A DNA stretch of 26,209 bases from Planctomycetota bacterium. Lineage in GTDB: Bacteria; Planctomycetota; PUPC01. Each line of letters begins with the position of its first letter. Positions within the stretch are counted from its first letter, which is position 1. Positions 1-7,362 of the stretch are shown here, piece after piece. The stretch lies in assembly GCA_003559755.1 (NCBI GenBank), contig PWKM01000163.1, positions 1-26,209 on the forward strand, read 5' to 3'. Below the pieces are notes generated by a model. That model was not told the origin of the DNA. It worked only from the letters and a program-made list of their open reading frames with translations, and did not search any database. Position numbers and translations under genes: made by a program.

Positions 1-12
1 CGGACCGAGCGG

Positions 13-930
13 GTGGAATGCGGCCGCGCCGGCTCCCGCCTGCTGGTCATCCGGCCGGGCGCCCTGGGCGATTCCGTCGTCACCGAGCCGGTGATCGCCG
101 CACTCCGGAAAAATCAATCGGGCGCGACGATCCACCTCGCCGGCCGACCCGAGTATCTGGACCTGCTTGTCGGCGGTGCCGGGGCCGATGCCCGGCTTGA
201 TTTCGACGGTCCCGCGTTCACCTCGCTGTTCTCCGACGGCCCGGTTCGGCTCCCCGGTTACGATATCATCGTCGCGTTCCTGCCCGATCCGGACGATCGG
301 CTGCGCGATCGCCTGCGGACCACAGCCGGCCGGGCAGTTGTGCTTGACCCTCGCCCGTCCGGGGGATGCCACATCACCGACCATCTGCTCTCGGCTCTCG
401 CCCCGCTCGACATCGCCCCGGTGCGCCGCCGCCCCCGGATCACTCCGACCGCCGAATGGCGATCGGCCGCGCGATCGCTGGTGTCGGGCGACGGATACGC
501 CGTTATCCACGTGGGCAGCGGGAGTGATCGGAAGCTGTTGCCGACCGAGCGGTGGGCCGAGGTGATTGAGCAGGCCGCGCCGGCACCGGTGCTCCTCACC
601 TGCGGCCCGGCTGACCGCCGGACGGTTGGCGACCTGTGTGGGCTGAGCGATCAATCGGGACGAGTGACTGTGGTGGCGGGCCAGCCGATTACCACCATCG
701 CCGGCCTGCTTGCCGGAGCGGCAATCTACCTGGGATGTGACTCGGGGGTGACACATCTCGCCGCGGCCGTGGGAGTACCGACCGTTGCTCTGTTCGGGCC
801 GACCGATCCCGCGACCTGGGCACCGCGCGGAGAACGCATAACAGTCATCCGGGGCGATGGTGGTGGCATGGCATCCATATCGACCGAGTCCGTTCTGAGA
901 GCGACATCGGCACTGGGCTGGCCGGGGTGA
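13..930 (+). CDS. Glycosyltransferase family 9 (heptosyltransferase-like)
   Basis: A GT9 glycosyltransferase of the ADP-heptose:LPS heptosyltransferase type, which in Gram-negatives moves heptose onto lipopolysaccharide core at the inner face of the cytoplasmic membrane. The N-terminus carries the family signature VIRPGALGDSVV (about residues 12-23). The C-terminal half has an IHVGSG segment followed by LLPTERWAEVI, and the donor-binding stretch GCDSGVTHLAAAVGVPTVAL followed by FGPTDP. At 305 residues it is slightly short for the family (usually 320-350). The start is a GTG at 13 with no good ribosome-binding site in the 12 visible bases. The frame is open to the window edge, so the true start may lie outside. 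The acceptor sugar cannot be read from the sequence. It converges on the HtrA gene at 962, with no visible terminator in the 31-base gap. Confidence 0.85.
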   Translation: MECGRAGSRLLVIRPGALGDSVVTEPVIAALRKNQSGATIHLAGRPEYLDLLVGGAGADARLDFDGPAFTSLFSDGPVRLPGYDIIVAFLPDPDDRLRDRLRTTAGRAVVLDPRPSGGCHITDHLLSALAPLDIAPVRRRPRITPTAEWRSAARSLVSGDGYAVIHVGSGSDRKLLPTERWAEVIEQAAPAPVLLTCGPADRRTVGDLCGLSDQSGRVTVVAGQPITTIAGLLAGAAIYLGCDSGVTHLAAAVGVPTVALFGPTDPATWAPRGERITVIRGDGGGMASISTESVLRATSALGWPG

Positions 931-961
931 ATGGTATCGCAGGGAGGACGCTTCGAGGCCG

Positions 962-2206
962 CTATCGCTCTCTCTCGCCGACGATGAGATCGAGTGCCTG
1001 ATTCTGGTCGCCGCGTCGAACGATAATCCGTCCGCGGATGCCGGGGTTCATTCGCTGTAGCAATTGGTAATAATTGCGTCTCGATTGGAGCCGGACCCCC
1101 CGTGCCCCAAACTGAAACCCGATCAGTTGGTCGCCCGGTTTCACACCGGCCGCCTCGGCCGGGCTCCCCTCGTCCACGGTCTGGATAACGAGCGACGTTC
1201 GGCTCCTCAGTTCGAACTCGATCCCGATGTATGCTTGACCATGAGGGGTGGTCACGATGTGTGCGGTGTGCAGCTCCTCGTGCTCGCCCCGCCGCACGGT
1301 CACTTTCACTTCCATCCCCACCGGATACCGGCCCAACGCAATCTGGTAGCTTCGCATATCCACGATTGGGGCATTGTCCATCGACACGATGACATCGCCC
1401 GCCTGCAGTCCGGCCTCGGCGGCGGGGGTATTCGGACGCACCGTCTCGACCTCGGCGGGGCTGTCGAGTTCTGCGGGCAGGAGGAGGCCCTCGATCCTTC
1501 CGATTGGGACCTGGCCGCCCCCGGCCGCCTTGAGCATGGGCAGGAACCGCTTGACCTGGTTGGCCGAGATGGCGTACCCGACGCCGGTATTCTGACGCAG
1601 CCCGAACCGGGTCTGTATCTGGGCGTTGACACCGACCATCTCGCCCCGCAGATTGATCAGCGGGCCGCCGGAGTTGCCCGGATTGATCGGGGCATCGGTC
1701 TGAATCGCATCGAAGGCGAACGGGCGGGGGATATTCACGCCGCTGATCACGCCGAGGGTGACCGTGGGCTGACCGTCGATGTTGCCCAGGGCGAACGGAT
1801 TGCCGATGGCGATCACTCTGTCTCCGATCCGGACCTGATCGGAATCGGCGAGCGGGAGGTACGGGAGGTCCTGGCCGCCGTCGATCTTCAGAAGGCACAG
1901 GTCGGTGGCGGGCGATATCCCGACCACTCGGGCGGGGTGATAGGTGCCGTCGGCGGTGCGAACCCGCCACCGCTTGCTGCTGTGGGCTACGTGTGCGTTC
2001 GTTATCACGTACCCGTCGGGCGAGATGATTGCCCCGGACCCGCCTCCGACGAACACGTACGCCGGCAGGCAGTCCTGGATCACACTGGCGACCCCGCGCT
2101 GGGCGATGTCCGGCGGTGTGTGGGCGGCCAGGGCCACCGCTGCCCCGGAAACAACGACCCCGGCCAGCAATGTGAAGAAAAGTTTTCGAATGTAATGGCG
2201 TTTCAT
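962..2206 (-). CDS. HtrA/DegP-type serine protease with two PDZ domains
   Basis: A trypsin-like S1C protease that probably acts on misfolded or specific proteins in the periplasm. A signal peptide or membrane anchor covers residues 8-28. The protease domain has a complete triad: His72 in TNAHV, Asp102 in ATDLCLLKI and Ser179 in NPGNSGGPL. PDZ domain 1 is about residues 235-305 and PDZ 2 about 325-400, both with the G-x-x-x-GD pattern (AGLQAGDVI, AGVKPGDQL). At 414 residues it fits the two-PDZ HtrA layout. The ATG is preceded by a GAGG about 9 bases upstream, inside the end of the previous gene. That gene's TGA lies one base before this ATG, so the pair is almost certainly translationally coupled. 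Which HtrA subtype it is cannot be decided here. Confidence 0.93.
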   Translation of the reverse strand: MKRHYIRKLFFTLLAGVVVSGAAVALAAHTPPDIAQRGVASVIQDCLPAYVFVGGGSGAIISPDGYVITNAHVAHSSKRWRVRTADGTYHPARVVGISPATDLCLLKIDGGQDLPYLPLADSDQVRIGDRVIAIGNPFALGNIDGQPTVTLGVISGVNIPRPFAFDAIQTDAPINPGNSGGPLINLRGEMVGVNAQIQTRFGLRQNTGVGYAISANQVKRFLPMLKAAGGGQVPIGRIEGLLLPAELDSPAEVETVRPNTPAAEAGLQAGDVIVSMDNAPIVDMRSYQIALGRYPVGMEVKVTVRRGEHEELHTAHIVTTPHGQAYIGIEFELRSRTSLVIQTVDEGSPAEAAGVKPGDQLIGFQFGARGVRLQSRRNYYQLLQRMNPGIRGRIIVRRGDQNQALDLIVGERER

Positions 2207-2207
2207 G

Positions 2208-3944
2208 TCATTCTTCCTCGCCCAGGGTAACCTCGATTTCCATTCTCCGGGCCAGCCGACGGACGGTCAGCGTTACTCGGTCGCCCATGTTCTTCGAGCG
2301 GATCAGGTTGGCCAGATCGGCCTCGCCCTCGACGGGCACGCCGTCCACCGCCAGTATCGAGTCGTTTCGTCTCAGCCCCGCCTGGTCCGCCGGCGAACCG
2401 TCGCGAACTCGCGCGATGAGCACCCCTTCGAGGTCGACCGCTCCCGGAGCACAGATGACCCCGAGTGTCGGTCGCGGCCGCCTGGTAATTTTCTCGCCCT
2501 GCTTCATCCGTTCAAAGGCCTGGACCCATTTTTCTGCTCCCGTGGCAAAGGCGATCCCCGAGTTCTGGCCGTGTCGCGAGCGGGTGGATATCCCGCCGAT
2601 GATCCCCACGCATCGACCGTCGAGCCCGACCAATGCCCCGCCTGTGTTGCCCACATTCGCCGCGGCATCGAACTGCAACAGCTCGTTGGGCCCCCGGCCG
2701 ATGGCGCTCACGATGCCCGTGGTGAGTGTCAGGGCTTTGGGCGACGGGCTTCGCCCGATCGCGCAGACGTAATCGCCCAGTGCGACATCGGGGTTCATTT
2801 CGATGGCGGGAAGCCCGCCTTCCTCGACCTTGAGCAGGGCGAGATCACGTTCCTGATCCCAGCCGACGACCTCCGCCTCCAGCTCCCGGCCGTCCGCCAG
2901 GACCACCCGGATCGAGTTCAGTTCCCCGGCAATATTAAAATAACTGGTCGCGATCCACCCGTCGGGGTCCACGATCACCCCGGTCACCGTCGCTCCATCC
3001 GGCCGGCTGTGCAACTCGGCCAGAATCCTCGCCCGGCCCGTCGGTGAGCCCGAGCCGCGCTGCCTCCTTGGGACGAATCGCGGGTCGTCCTTCTCCCTGT
3101 CGACCTGGATGGCAACGACCGACTCCTGGACACTCCGCACCACGCTGCGGAATGTGGCGGAGCGTTCCTCCCATTCGGGGAATATGGGTGTGCCGGCCGA
3201 CGTAACGGCCGGCAGCAATTCTTCCGGAACTTCCAGCCCGCGCTGTTCCAGGTCGTTCCGAATCGCTGTGCGGAGGTCCTCCAGCATCACCTCGATGGGT
3301 ACGGCGACGCCGAGCCATCGGGCGTCGGAGACATTGAGACTGAGCACGCCGATCACACGCCCGCTCCCGTCGAGGAGCGGTCCGCCGTCGCTGCCCGGGT
3401 TCGTCGCTGCGGTCGTCTCGACGACCTCGCCCAGATAGACGGGCTGTTCGGCGAGCGAGCGGGCCACCCCGTATCGTCCGCTCATCAGGCCGACGCTGGT
3501 GGTCAGTTCACCCGCCCGGGTGGCCGACTGAAACGAGTTGGCCACCGTGATGACCACCTCGCCCAGTTCCACCGACGCCGACTTGCGCATCTCGAAATGG
3601 GGGAAGGGAACGCCGGCGGGCGGCGACACCCGGATAAGCGAGAGTTCCGTCGTCTCGTCCGCCTTGACCAGCTCGCCCTGGAGTTGATAGTGGCCGGGCG
3701 ATACGATGTTAATTTCGTTGCAGTTCGGCGGGACAACCGTCGTCGAGGTGAGCACATATCCGAGCGGCGAGATGACCGAGCCGGTCCCGTAGAACGAGGC
3801 GGCGGGGGTGTCGTCCACCTGCGGGCGGCTCGCGGTGATGGCGACCGTCGCCCGGCCGGGCAGCTCGCGGGCCGGAATCTCCTTTCCAGCCAGCATACCG
3901 GGCAGCAGCAGACAAAAAGCCAGGCAAAAAAGCGACTTTTTCAC
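2208..3944 (-). CDS. Tandem trypsin-like pseudoprotease with C-terminal PDZ domain
   Basis: A secreted protein of 578 residues with signal peptide (1-20), two HtrA-like chymotrypsin-fold domains (about 45-225 and 265-480) and one PDZ domain (about 490-575, SPADQAGLRRNDSILAVDG). Aligned by eye to the intact neighbour, domain 1 has Thr69 for the catalytic His, Glu100 for Asp and Asp186 for Ser (NPGSDGGPL). Domain 2 has Phe336 for His, keeps Asp367 (ERDLALLKV) and has Thr434 for Ser (VGNTGGAL). Both domains should be inactive, while the fold signatures are preserved, which suggests selection for a binding or scaffolding role. The start is a GTG with AAGGA 7 bases upstream. It ends one base before the active protease gene, so it is probably an adaptor, inhibitor or regulatory partner of that protease. 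Function is inferred. Confidence 0.88.
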   Translation of the reverse strand: MKKSLFCLAFCLLLPGMLAGKEIPARELPGRATVAITASRPQVDDTPAASFYGTGSVISPLGYVLTSTTVVPPNCNEINIVSPGHYQLQGELVKADETTELSLIRVSPPAGVPFPHFEMRKSASVELGEVVITVANSFQSATRAGELTTSVGLMSGRYGVARSLAEQPVYLGEVVETTAATNPGSDGGPLLDGSGRVIGVLSLNVSDARWLGVAVPIEVMLEDLRTAIRNDLEQRGLEVPEELLPAVTSAGTPIFPEWEERSATFRSVVRSVQESVVAIQVDREKDDPRFVPRRQRGSGSPTGRARILAELHSRPDGATVTGVIVDPDGWIATSYFNIAGELNSIRVVLADGRELEAEVVGWDQERDLALLKVEEGGLPAIEMNPDVALGDYVCAIGRSPSPKALTLTTGIVSAIGRGPNELLQFDAAANVGNTGGALVGLDGRCVGIIGGISTRSRHGQNSGIAFATGAEKWVQAFERMKQGEKITRRPRPTLGVICAPGAVDLEGVLIARVRDGSPADQAGLRRNDSILAVDGVPVEGEADLANLIRSKNMGDRVTLTVRRLARRMEIEVTLGEEE

Positions 3945-3995
3945 TGTATATTCCTTAATCCGACCAGGGAGCGGACAGGCGACATTATTAATAAT

Positions 3996-4023
3996 AGTAT
4001 ACCAGAAAGCCGCTTCGCGGCAA
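3996..4023 (-). promoter_or_regulatory. Candidate promoter of the pseudoprotease-HtrA unit
   Basis: Reading the minus strand there is TTGCCG, 16 bases, then TATACT, about 52 bases before the GTG at 3944. Just downstream lies a perfect 12-base palindrome, ATTATTAATAAT (3984-3995), unusually AT-rich for this region. The -35 match is only moderate, and the spacer overlaps a small hairpin that could end the upstream gene. Confidence 0.35.
4004..4021 (-). terminator. Possible weak terminator after the pilin-like gene
   Basis: On the minus strand a short hairpin, GCCGC-GAA-GCGGC, is followed by TTTCT, about 78 bases beyond the stop of the pilin-like gene. The stem is only five pairs and the T-run is broken, so it may be coincidental. 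Confidence 0.3.
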
Positions 4024-4098
4024 TCAAAATAAGGCGGTCAAAACAGGCGACCGGTCCGAGTACGCCTATGAGGTCTGATGCTTGCCGGGGGGAGCCGA

Positions 4099-4896
4099 TC
4101 AGTCCGGCGGGCGGGGGACGTAGGATTCGACCCAGTTGGAGCTGTCGCGGAAATCACCGACCGGCTGATCGCCGGAGGTCGCCGTCTGTTGCGGACGGAC
4201 CGACTCGACGCGCCAGTCGGCGAACAGGACGTTGGCTTGCCCGTTGTGCCGGAAATGGACGCTGGGGAATCCTCCAGGCGCCCCCTGGGGGGTGTGGAGG
4301 TAGTAGTTTTCTTCGACATTGCCGCCCATGACCCGAGCCCCGTCGGCGAACACGACCACTCGGCTGGGGTTGCGTATCTGCGAGTAATTCACCTGCGGGC
4401 CCAGCCCCTTGCGGTAAGTCTCTCCGCCGGAGCTGAGCACTTCGTAGAAATTGTAAGCGTAGCCGACGAGTTGCCCATCGAACCGGGTGTCCGGCGAGAA
4501 ACCGGGGCACAACTCGACCGCCCGGGTCACTCCAAGGAACGGGTACAGGTAGCCCGTCGTCCGGTCGAACACGCGGCTGTGCGGCGAGGAGCGGGAGCCG
4601 AACCAGTAATCGGTAAAACTGTTGTGGACGGGCATCAGGTGCCCGTTGTGGTGCTCGATGTAAAGCGCCATCGCCAGACCAAGTTGCCGGAGGTTCGACT
4701 TGCATCGGACAGAGACCGCCTCCTCCCTCGCCGAGTTCACCACGGGCAGCAGGATCGCGCCGAGGACGCCGATGATCCCGATCACCACGAGCAGCTCGAT
4801 TAGTGTGAATGCCCGAGAACGAGACGGCTGCCCGATACCGGCCTGATCGGGCCGGCGCCGGGCAACCGTGCGCCGCACGGAATGGAGACGCTGCAT
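4099..4896 (-). CDS. Type IV pilin-like protein with H-X9-D motif
   Basis: A prepilin-type protein of the large planctomycete H-X9-DG family (DUF1559-like). After a basic leader of about 30 residues comes the class III signal RAFTLIELLVVIGIIGVLGA, with Ala rather than Gly at -1, and a hydrophobic helix for membrane insertion and pilus or pseudopilus assembly. The C-terminal region holds the processing-associated box HNGQANVLFADW, that is His, nine residues, Asp, with Trp where Gly is usual. I chose the ATG at 4896 because GAGG lies 6 bases before it. An in-frame ATG at 4908 would add four residues, but its Shine-Dalgarno abuts the codon. The upstream PEP-CTERM gene ends about 18 bases away with no terminator between, so both are probably on the cobalamin-controlled transcript. 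Its partners are not in the window. Confidence 0.85.
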   Translation of the reverse strand: MQRLHSVRRTVARRRPDQAGIGQPSRSRAFTLIELLVVIGIIGVLGAILLPVVNSAREEAVSVRCKSNLRQLGLAMALYIEHHNGHLMPVHNSFTDYWFGSRSSPHSRVFDRTTGYLYPFLGVTRAVELCPGFSPDTRFDGQLVGYAYNFYEVLSSGGETYRKGLGPQVNYSQIRNPSRVVVFADGARVMGGNVEENYYLHTPQGAPGGFPSVHFRHNGQANVLFADWRVESVRPQQTATSGDQPVGDFRDSSNWVESYVPRPPD

Positions 4897-4914
4897 ATCG
4901 GTCCTCATCTCCAG

Positions 4915-5580
4915 TTATGCTCTTCGCCGCCGCCCTCGCAGGATGGCCGTCAGCGCCAGGCCGAGCCCGGCAAGCCCGGCCGGTTCCGGCACGGGCGGAG
5001 AGCCGGCAGAAGGTGCGGGGGCCGGGTTCTCGGGCGGGTTGGCCGCGTCCCAGCTTGTGTTATTCAGTTCGAATCCCCAGCCGTCCCAGTCCCCGTCGGC
5101 CAGTATGCGGTCGGTCATTCCCACCATCGCCGAGTCCCAGACGACGCCGTCCTCGCTGGTCCAGTAGGACCACCAGTCGGTGGTCGTCGGAGGATGACTC
5201 AAGTCGTCGGACTCATATGCGAAGCCGTCGACCATTGTCCCCCAGCCAAAATCCGTCATCCTGGCGGTCAGGTGCGGATCCGCGCCGGTGATGGTAGTGA
5301 TGCTGTCGACTTCGCCGTGTTCGTCGTAGGTATAGATATCGGTCTGTCCGACGATTGCGGTGAGCATGTCCCAGCCGGTGGCCTGCCCGTCCCACCTGTA
5401 TCCCCAGGCGAGCGCCTGGGGGCTCGGCCCGTCGTTCCAATCGATCACAAAACCGGCACGGTTGCTGCCCGCGCCCACCCAGAACTCGATATCATCCAGC
5501 CCGGGGGGCCCACCCAAGGCCGCCCCGGCCCAGCCCAGACATAAAACAAGAGCGAACATTGAAACAAGCTTCTTCGTCAT
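4915..5580 (-). CDS. PEP-CTERM surface protein under cobalamin riboswitch control
   Basis: An exported protein of 221 residues with signal peptide (1-23, cleaved near AALGG) and a C-terminal PEP-CTERM tripartite tail: VPEP, a hydrophobic helix, then RGRRRRA. The tail marks it for exosortase processing and surface anchoring. The mature domain is rich in Trp, Asp and Gly, with motifs VIDWNDG, AWGYRWDG, ATGWDML and, near the end, DGDWDGWGF. I recall similar motifs in secreted proteins next to B12 transport genes in other phyla, but cannot confirm the family here. The start is the ATG at 5580, with GGAGG 11 bases upstream; an in-frame ATG at 5598 overlaps that GGAGG and is unlikely. A full cobalamin riboswitch and terminator lie upstream on the same strand. 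A role in binding extracellular cobalamin or a related corrinoid is inferred; no biochemical assignment is claimed. Confidence 0.85.
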   Translation of the reverse strand: MTKKLVSMFALVLCLGWAGAALGGPPGLDDIEFWVGAGSNRAGFVIDWNDGPSPQALAWGYRWDGQATGWDMLTAIVGQTDIYTYDEHGEVDSITTITGADPHLTARMTDFGWGTMVDGFAYESDDLSHPPTTTDWWSYWTSEDGVVWDSAMVGMTDRILADGDWDGWGFELNNTSWDAANPPENPAPAPSAGSPPVPEPAGLAGLGLALTAILRGRRRRA

Positions 5581-5773
5581 ACCGGCATGTACCTCCATTC
5601 ATTGAATTCATCAGGTCGTCGTCAGTCTAAACGGCTTCCACTTCGTCGGTGTCGGCAATTGTCCGTCTGTCGGGCGCTCCTTTCCAATCGCAGGCGATTG
5701 CTTGCTGCCCATCCCGGTTGTGCCGTGCAGGCCGGGCGCGAGCCAGCGCGGCGGTCTCCGGACCGGAGGTCGC

Positions 5774-5813
5774 AAAAAAAAGCCCCGTTCCCTGGACGTC
5801 AGGAGCGGGGCTT
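5774..5813 (-). terminator. Intrinsic terminator in the riboswitch leader
   Basis: On the minus strand the stem AAGCCCCG (5813-5806) pairs with CGGGGCTT (5787-5780), with an inner CCTG/CAGG extension, and is followed by an unbroken run of eight T. It lies about 50 bases after the riboswitch aptamer and about 195 bases before the PEP-CTERM start. This is the expected place for a transcription-attenuating expression platform: cobalamin binding would favour termination. No upstream gene on this strand needs a terminator here. Confidence 0.88.
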
Positions 5814-5864
5814 GATTGGAACAGCAATTCAAGTGACCGCCTGTCGCGCCAGGCCGATCCGGAG

Positions 5865-6029
5865 GTCGCAGGCAGGTCTTCTGGCTTCCGGCTCAACATC
5901 CGCCGCGCCTTCCCACCCCCGCTATACGCGGGGGCAGTGGCATCCTGCGGCGTCATCACCGGTCACAGCGGCGCGTCCGCGGCCGATTCCCACGGCCTTC
6001 CCTATTCTCCCGAAAAGGGCACCTGCGAC
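5865..6029 (-). promoter_or_regulatory. Cobalamin (B12) riboswitch aptamer
   Basis: Read on the minus strand, the element has the conserved landmarks of the cobalamin aptamer in order. AGGTGCCC is at the 5' side; then GAATAGGGAAGGCCG and GTGGGAATCGGC; then CGCCGCTGTGACCGG in the position of the B12-box side; then the GCCACTG box; then a hairpin (CCCCCGC/GCGGGGG) and GGGAAGG; and finally GAGCCGGAAGCCAGAAGACC, ending in TGCC. An eight-pair P1 stem closes it: GTCGCAGG (6029-6022) with CCTGCGAC (5872-5865). A terminator follows. Established riboswitches of this class bind adenosyl-, methyl- or hydroxocobalamin and turn off B12 transport or synthesis genes. Here the first gene downstream is a PEP-CTERM surface protein. 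Confidence 0.95.
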
Positions 6030-6092
6030 ACGAAATCAGAATTTTTGAAAGAACAAGCCGCCGGAAAAACTAACGCACCGGCGACAGACGCT

Positions 6093-6121
6093 AGATTACC
6101 CCATCGAGCGGACGGGGTCAA
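6093..6121 (-). promoter_or_regulatory. Sigma70-like promoter of the cobalamin riboswitch transcript
   Basis: On the minus strand TTGACC (6121-6116) is separated by exactly 17 bases from TAATCT (6098-6093). This predicts a transcript start near 6086, about 57 bases before the aptamer P1 stem. Position, spacing and direction all suit the riboswitch leader. Confidence 0.75.
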
Positions 6122-6166
6122 GCAAAAAACGCGAAGAATTTCCCTTTTCCGGCGTCGATTGCACTG

Positions 6167-6226
6167 CGACATAAACTGTCGGTGCCTCCGTCATTTTCTT
6201 CTAAAGTCCGGTGGCCCGACATGTCG
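6167..6226. repeat. Paired CGACA/TGTCG inverted repeats between divergent genes
   Basis: Two inverted repeats share the same arms: CGACA-TAAAC-TGTCG at 6167-6181 and the perfect ten-base palindrome CGACATGTCG at 6217-6226. They lie between the riboswitch promoter (minus) and the LysM transpeptidase gene (plus). They could be binding sites for a dimeric regulator, but no regulator gene is nearby and no promoter for the plus-strand gene was identified. Confidence 0.35.
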
Positions 6227-6295
6227 ATATAGGAAAAGGTGGCCCGTCGGGCTGCCCTGAAGCCCCTGCTTGATCCCATACGGAGGTCCAGAGCG

Positions 6296-7285
6296 ATGAA
6301 TCGGAACCGTTTGCTAGTCTTCTCCGCCATTATCATCGGCGGCATCCTAATCGGCATTTACTTCCTCAGCGGCCCGCCCAGGGCGGCCGAAGCCGGCGAC
6401 GCAGACCGGGCAACGGCGGTCCCGTCCGAGACAGAACGCCCGCCCGCACAGAATCTGGAACCCGGCGATGAGGCATCTGCCCGGGCATTGCTCGAAAAGG
6501 CACTGGCGATGGAAGATTCGGCCGAGAAAGTGCGGCTCCTCCGCAAGATATATGACAGCGACCCGACCGGCAAGGTCGGCGGCATGGCAGCGGTCGAACT
6601 GGCAGACTACTGCCAGCGGCAAGGCGAGTATGAGAAGGCGACGCAGTGGTATACGCTGGCCCGGAGAGCGCCGCTGGTCGGCCAACTCAAACGAGTGAAC
6701 GAGGAGTTGGAAAGAACCCGATCAGCCCAGTCGGTCGACTCCGCACGAACCCTCTCGGAAATCCGAACCGAAACATACGTGGTCCAATCCGGCGACTCTC
6801 TCTCCAGAATCGGACGGCGACAGGGGACGACCGCTGACGCGATCATGAAGCTGAACAACATGACCAGCGATCTCATCCGGCCCGGAGACGAGTTGAAGAT
6901 TCCGCAGGGGACCTTCGACGTGGTGGTCTCGAAAAGGAATAACACCCTCACGCTCCTCCAGAACAACCGACCGATCAAAGTATACCCCGTCGCCCTGGGC
7001 AACGAGGAGCAGTCGCCGACACCGACGGGAACGTTCCGGGTCCAGAACAAGTTGAAGGACCCGCACTGGCGGGGCATCGTCCCGCCCGGTGACCCCAAGA
7101 ATATTCTCGGTTCCCGATGGGTCGGGTTCCAAGGCCCCATCGGCATACACGGCTGCCCGAAACAGGAGGAACACTCCATCGGACAGAACGTCACCCAGGG
7201 CTGCGTGAGGATGTACAATCGGGACGTGGAGGAGATATACAAATTCCTCGTCACCGGCGAGAGCAAAGTCACCATCACCGAGTAG
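6296..7285 (+). CDS. Membrane-anchored LysM L,D-transpeptidase (YkuD)
   Basis: A cell-wall enzyme of 329 residues that should form 3-3 peptidoglycan cross-links or attach proteins to peptidoglycan in the periplasm. An N-terminal membrane helix (about 5-24) is followed by an alpha-helical stretch resembling TPR repeats (about 55-125). Then comes a LysM peptidoglycan-binding domain (about 160-203, YVVQSGDSLSRIG to GDELKIP) and a YkuD domain (about 207-326). The catalytic signature is intact: His285 in IGIHGCP and Cys303 in SIGQNVTQGCVRM. I chose the ATG at 6296 because GGAGG lies 9 bases before it and the membrane helix follows at once. An upstream in-frame GTG at 6239 has no such support. Pantothenate kinase follows after 77 bases on the same strand and may be co-transcribed. 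Confidence 0.93.
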   Translation: MNRNRLLVFSAIIIGGILIGIYFLSGPPRAAEAGDADRATAVPSETERPPAQNLEPGDEASARALLEKALAMEDSAEKVRLLRKIYDSDPTGKVGGMAAVELADYCQRQGEYEKATQWYTLARRAPLVGQLKRVNEELERTRSAQSVDSARTLSEIRTETYVVQSGDSLSRIGRRQGTTADAIMKLNNMTSDLIRPGDELKIPQGTFDVVVSKRNNTLTLLQNNRPIKVYPVALGNEEQSPTPTGTFRVQNKLKDPHWRGIVPPGDPKNILGSRWVGFQGPIGIHGCPKQEEHSIGQNVTQGCVRMYNRDVEEIYKFLVTGESKVTITE

Positions 7286-7362
7286 CCCATTCCGCACGCC
7301 CGCTTGCCGGAACCGCCGTCCTCGAGTAAGATTGGCGCGGACTTGACAGGAAGGATCAGCTC

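Noticed and set aside
5581..5598. ATG at 5598 as the start of the PEP-CTERM gene
   Set aside because: It overlaps the GGAGG that serves the ATG at 5580 and would put non-signal residues before the signal peptide.
5865..6029. Cobalamin riboswitch acting on the plus-strand LysM transpeptidase gene
   Set aside because: All conserved boxes, the terminator and the promoter read on the minus strand, away from the transpeptidase gene.
7343..7348. TTGACA as a -35 box before coaX
   Set aside because: It lies only 15 bases before the GTG start and overlaps the Shine-Dalgarno region; any -10 would fall inside the gene.
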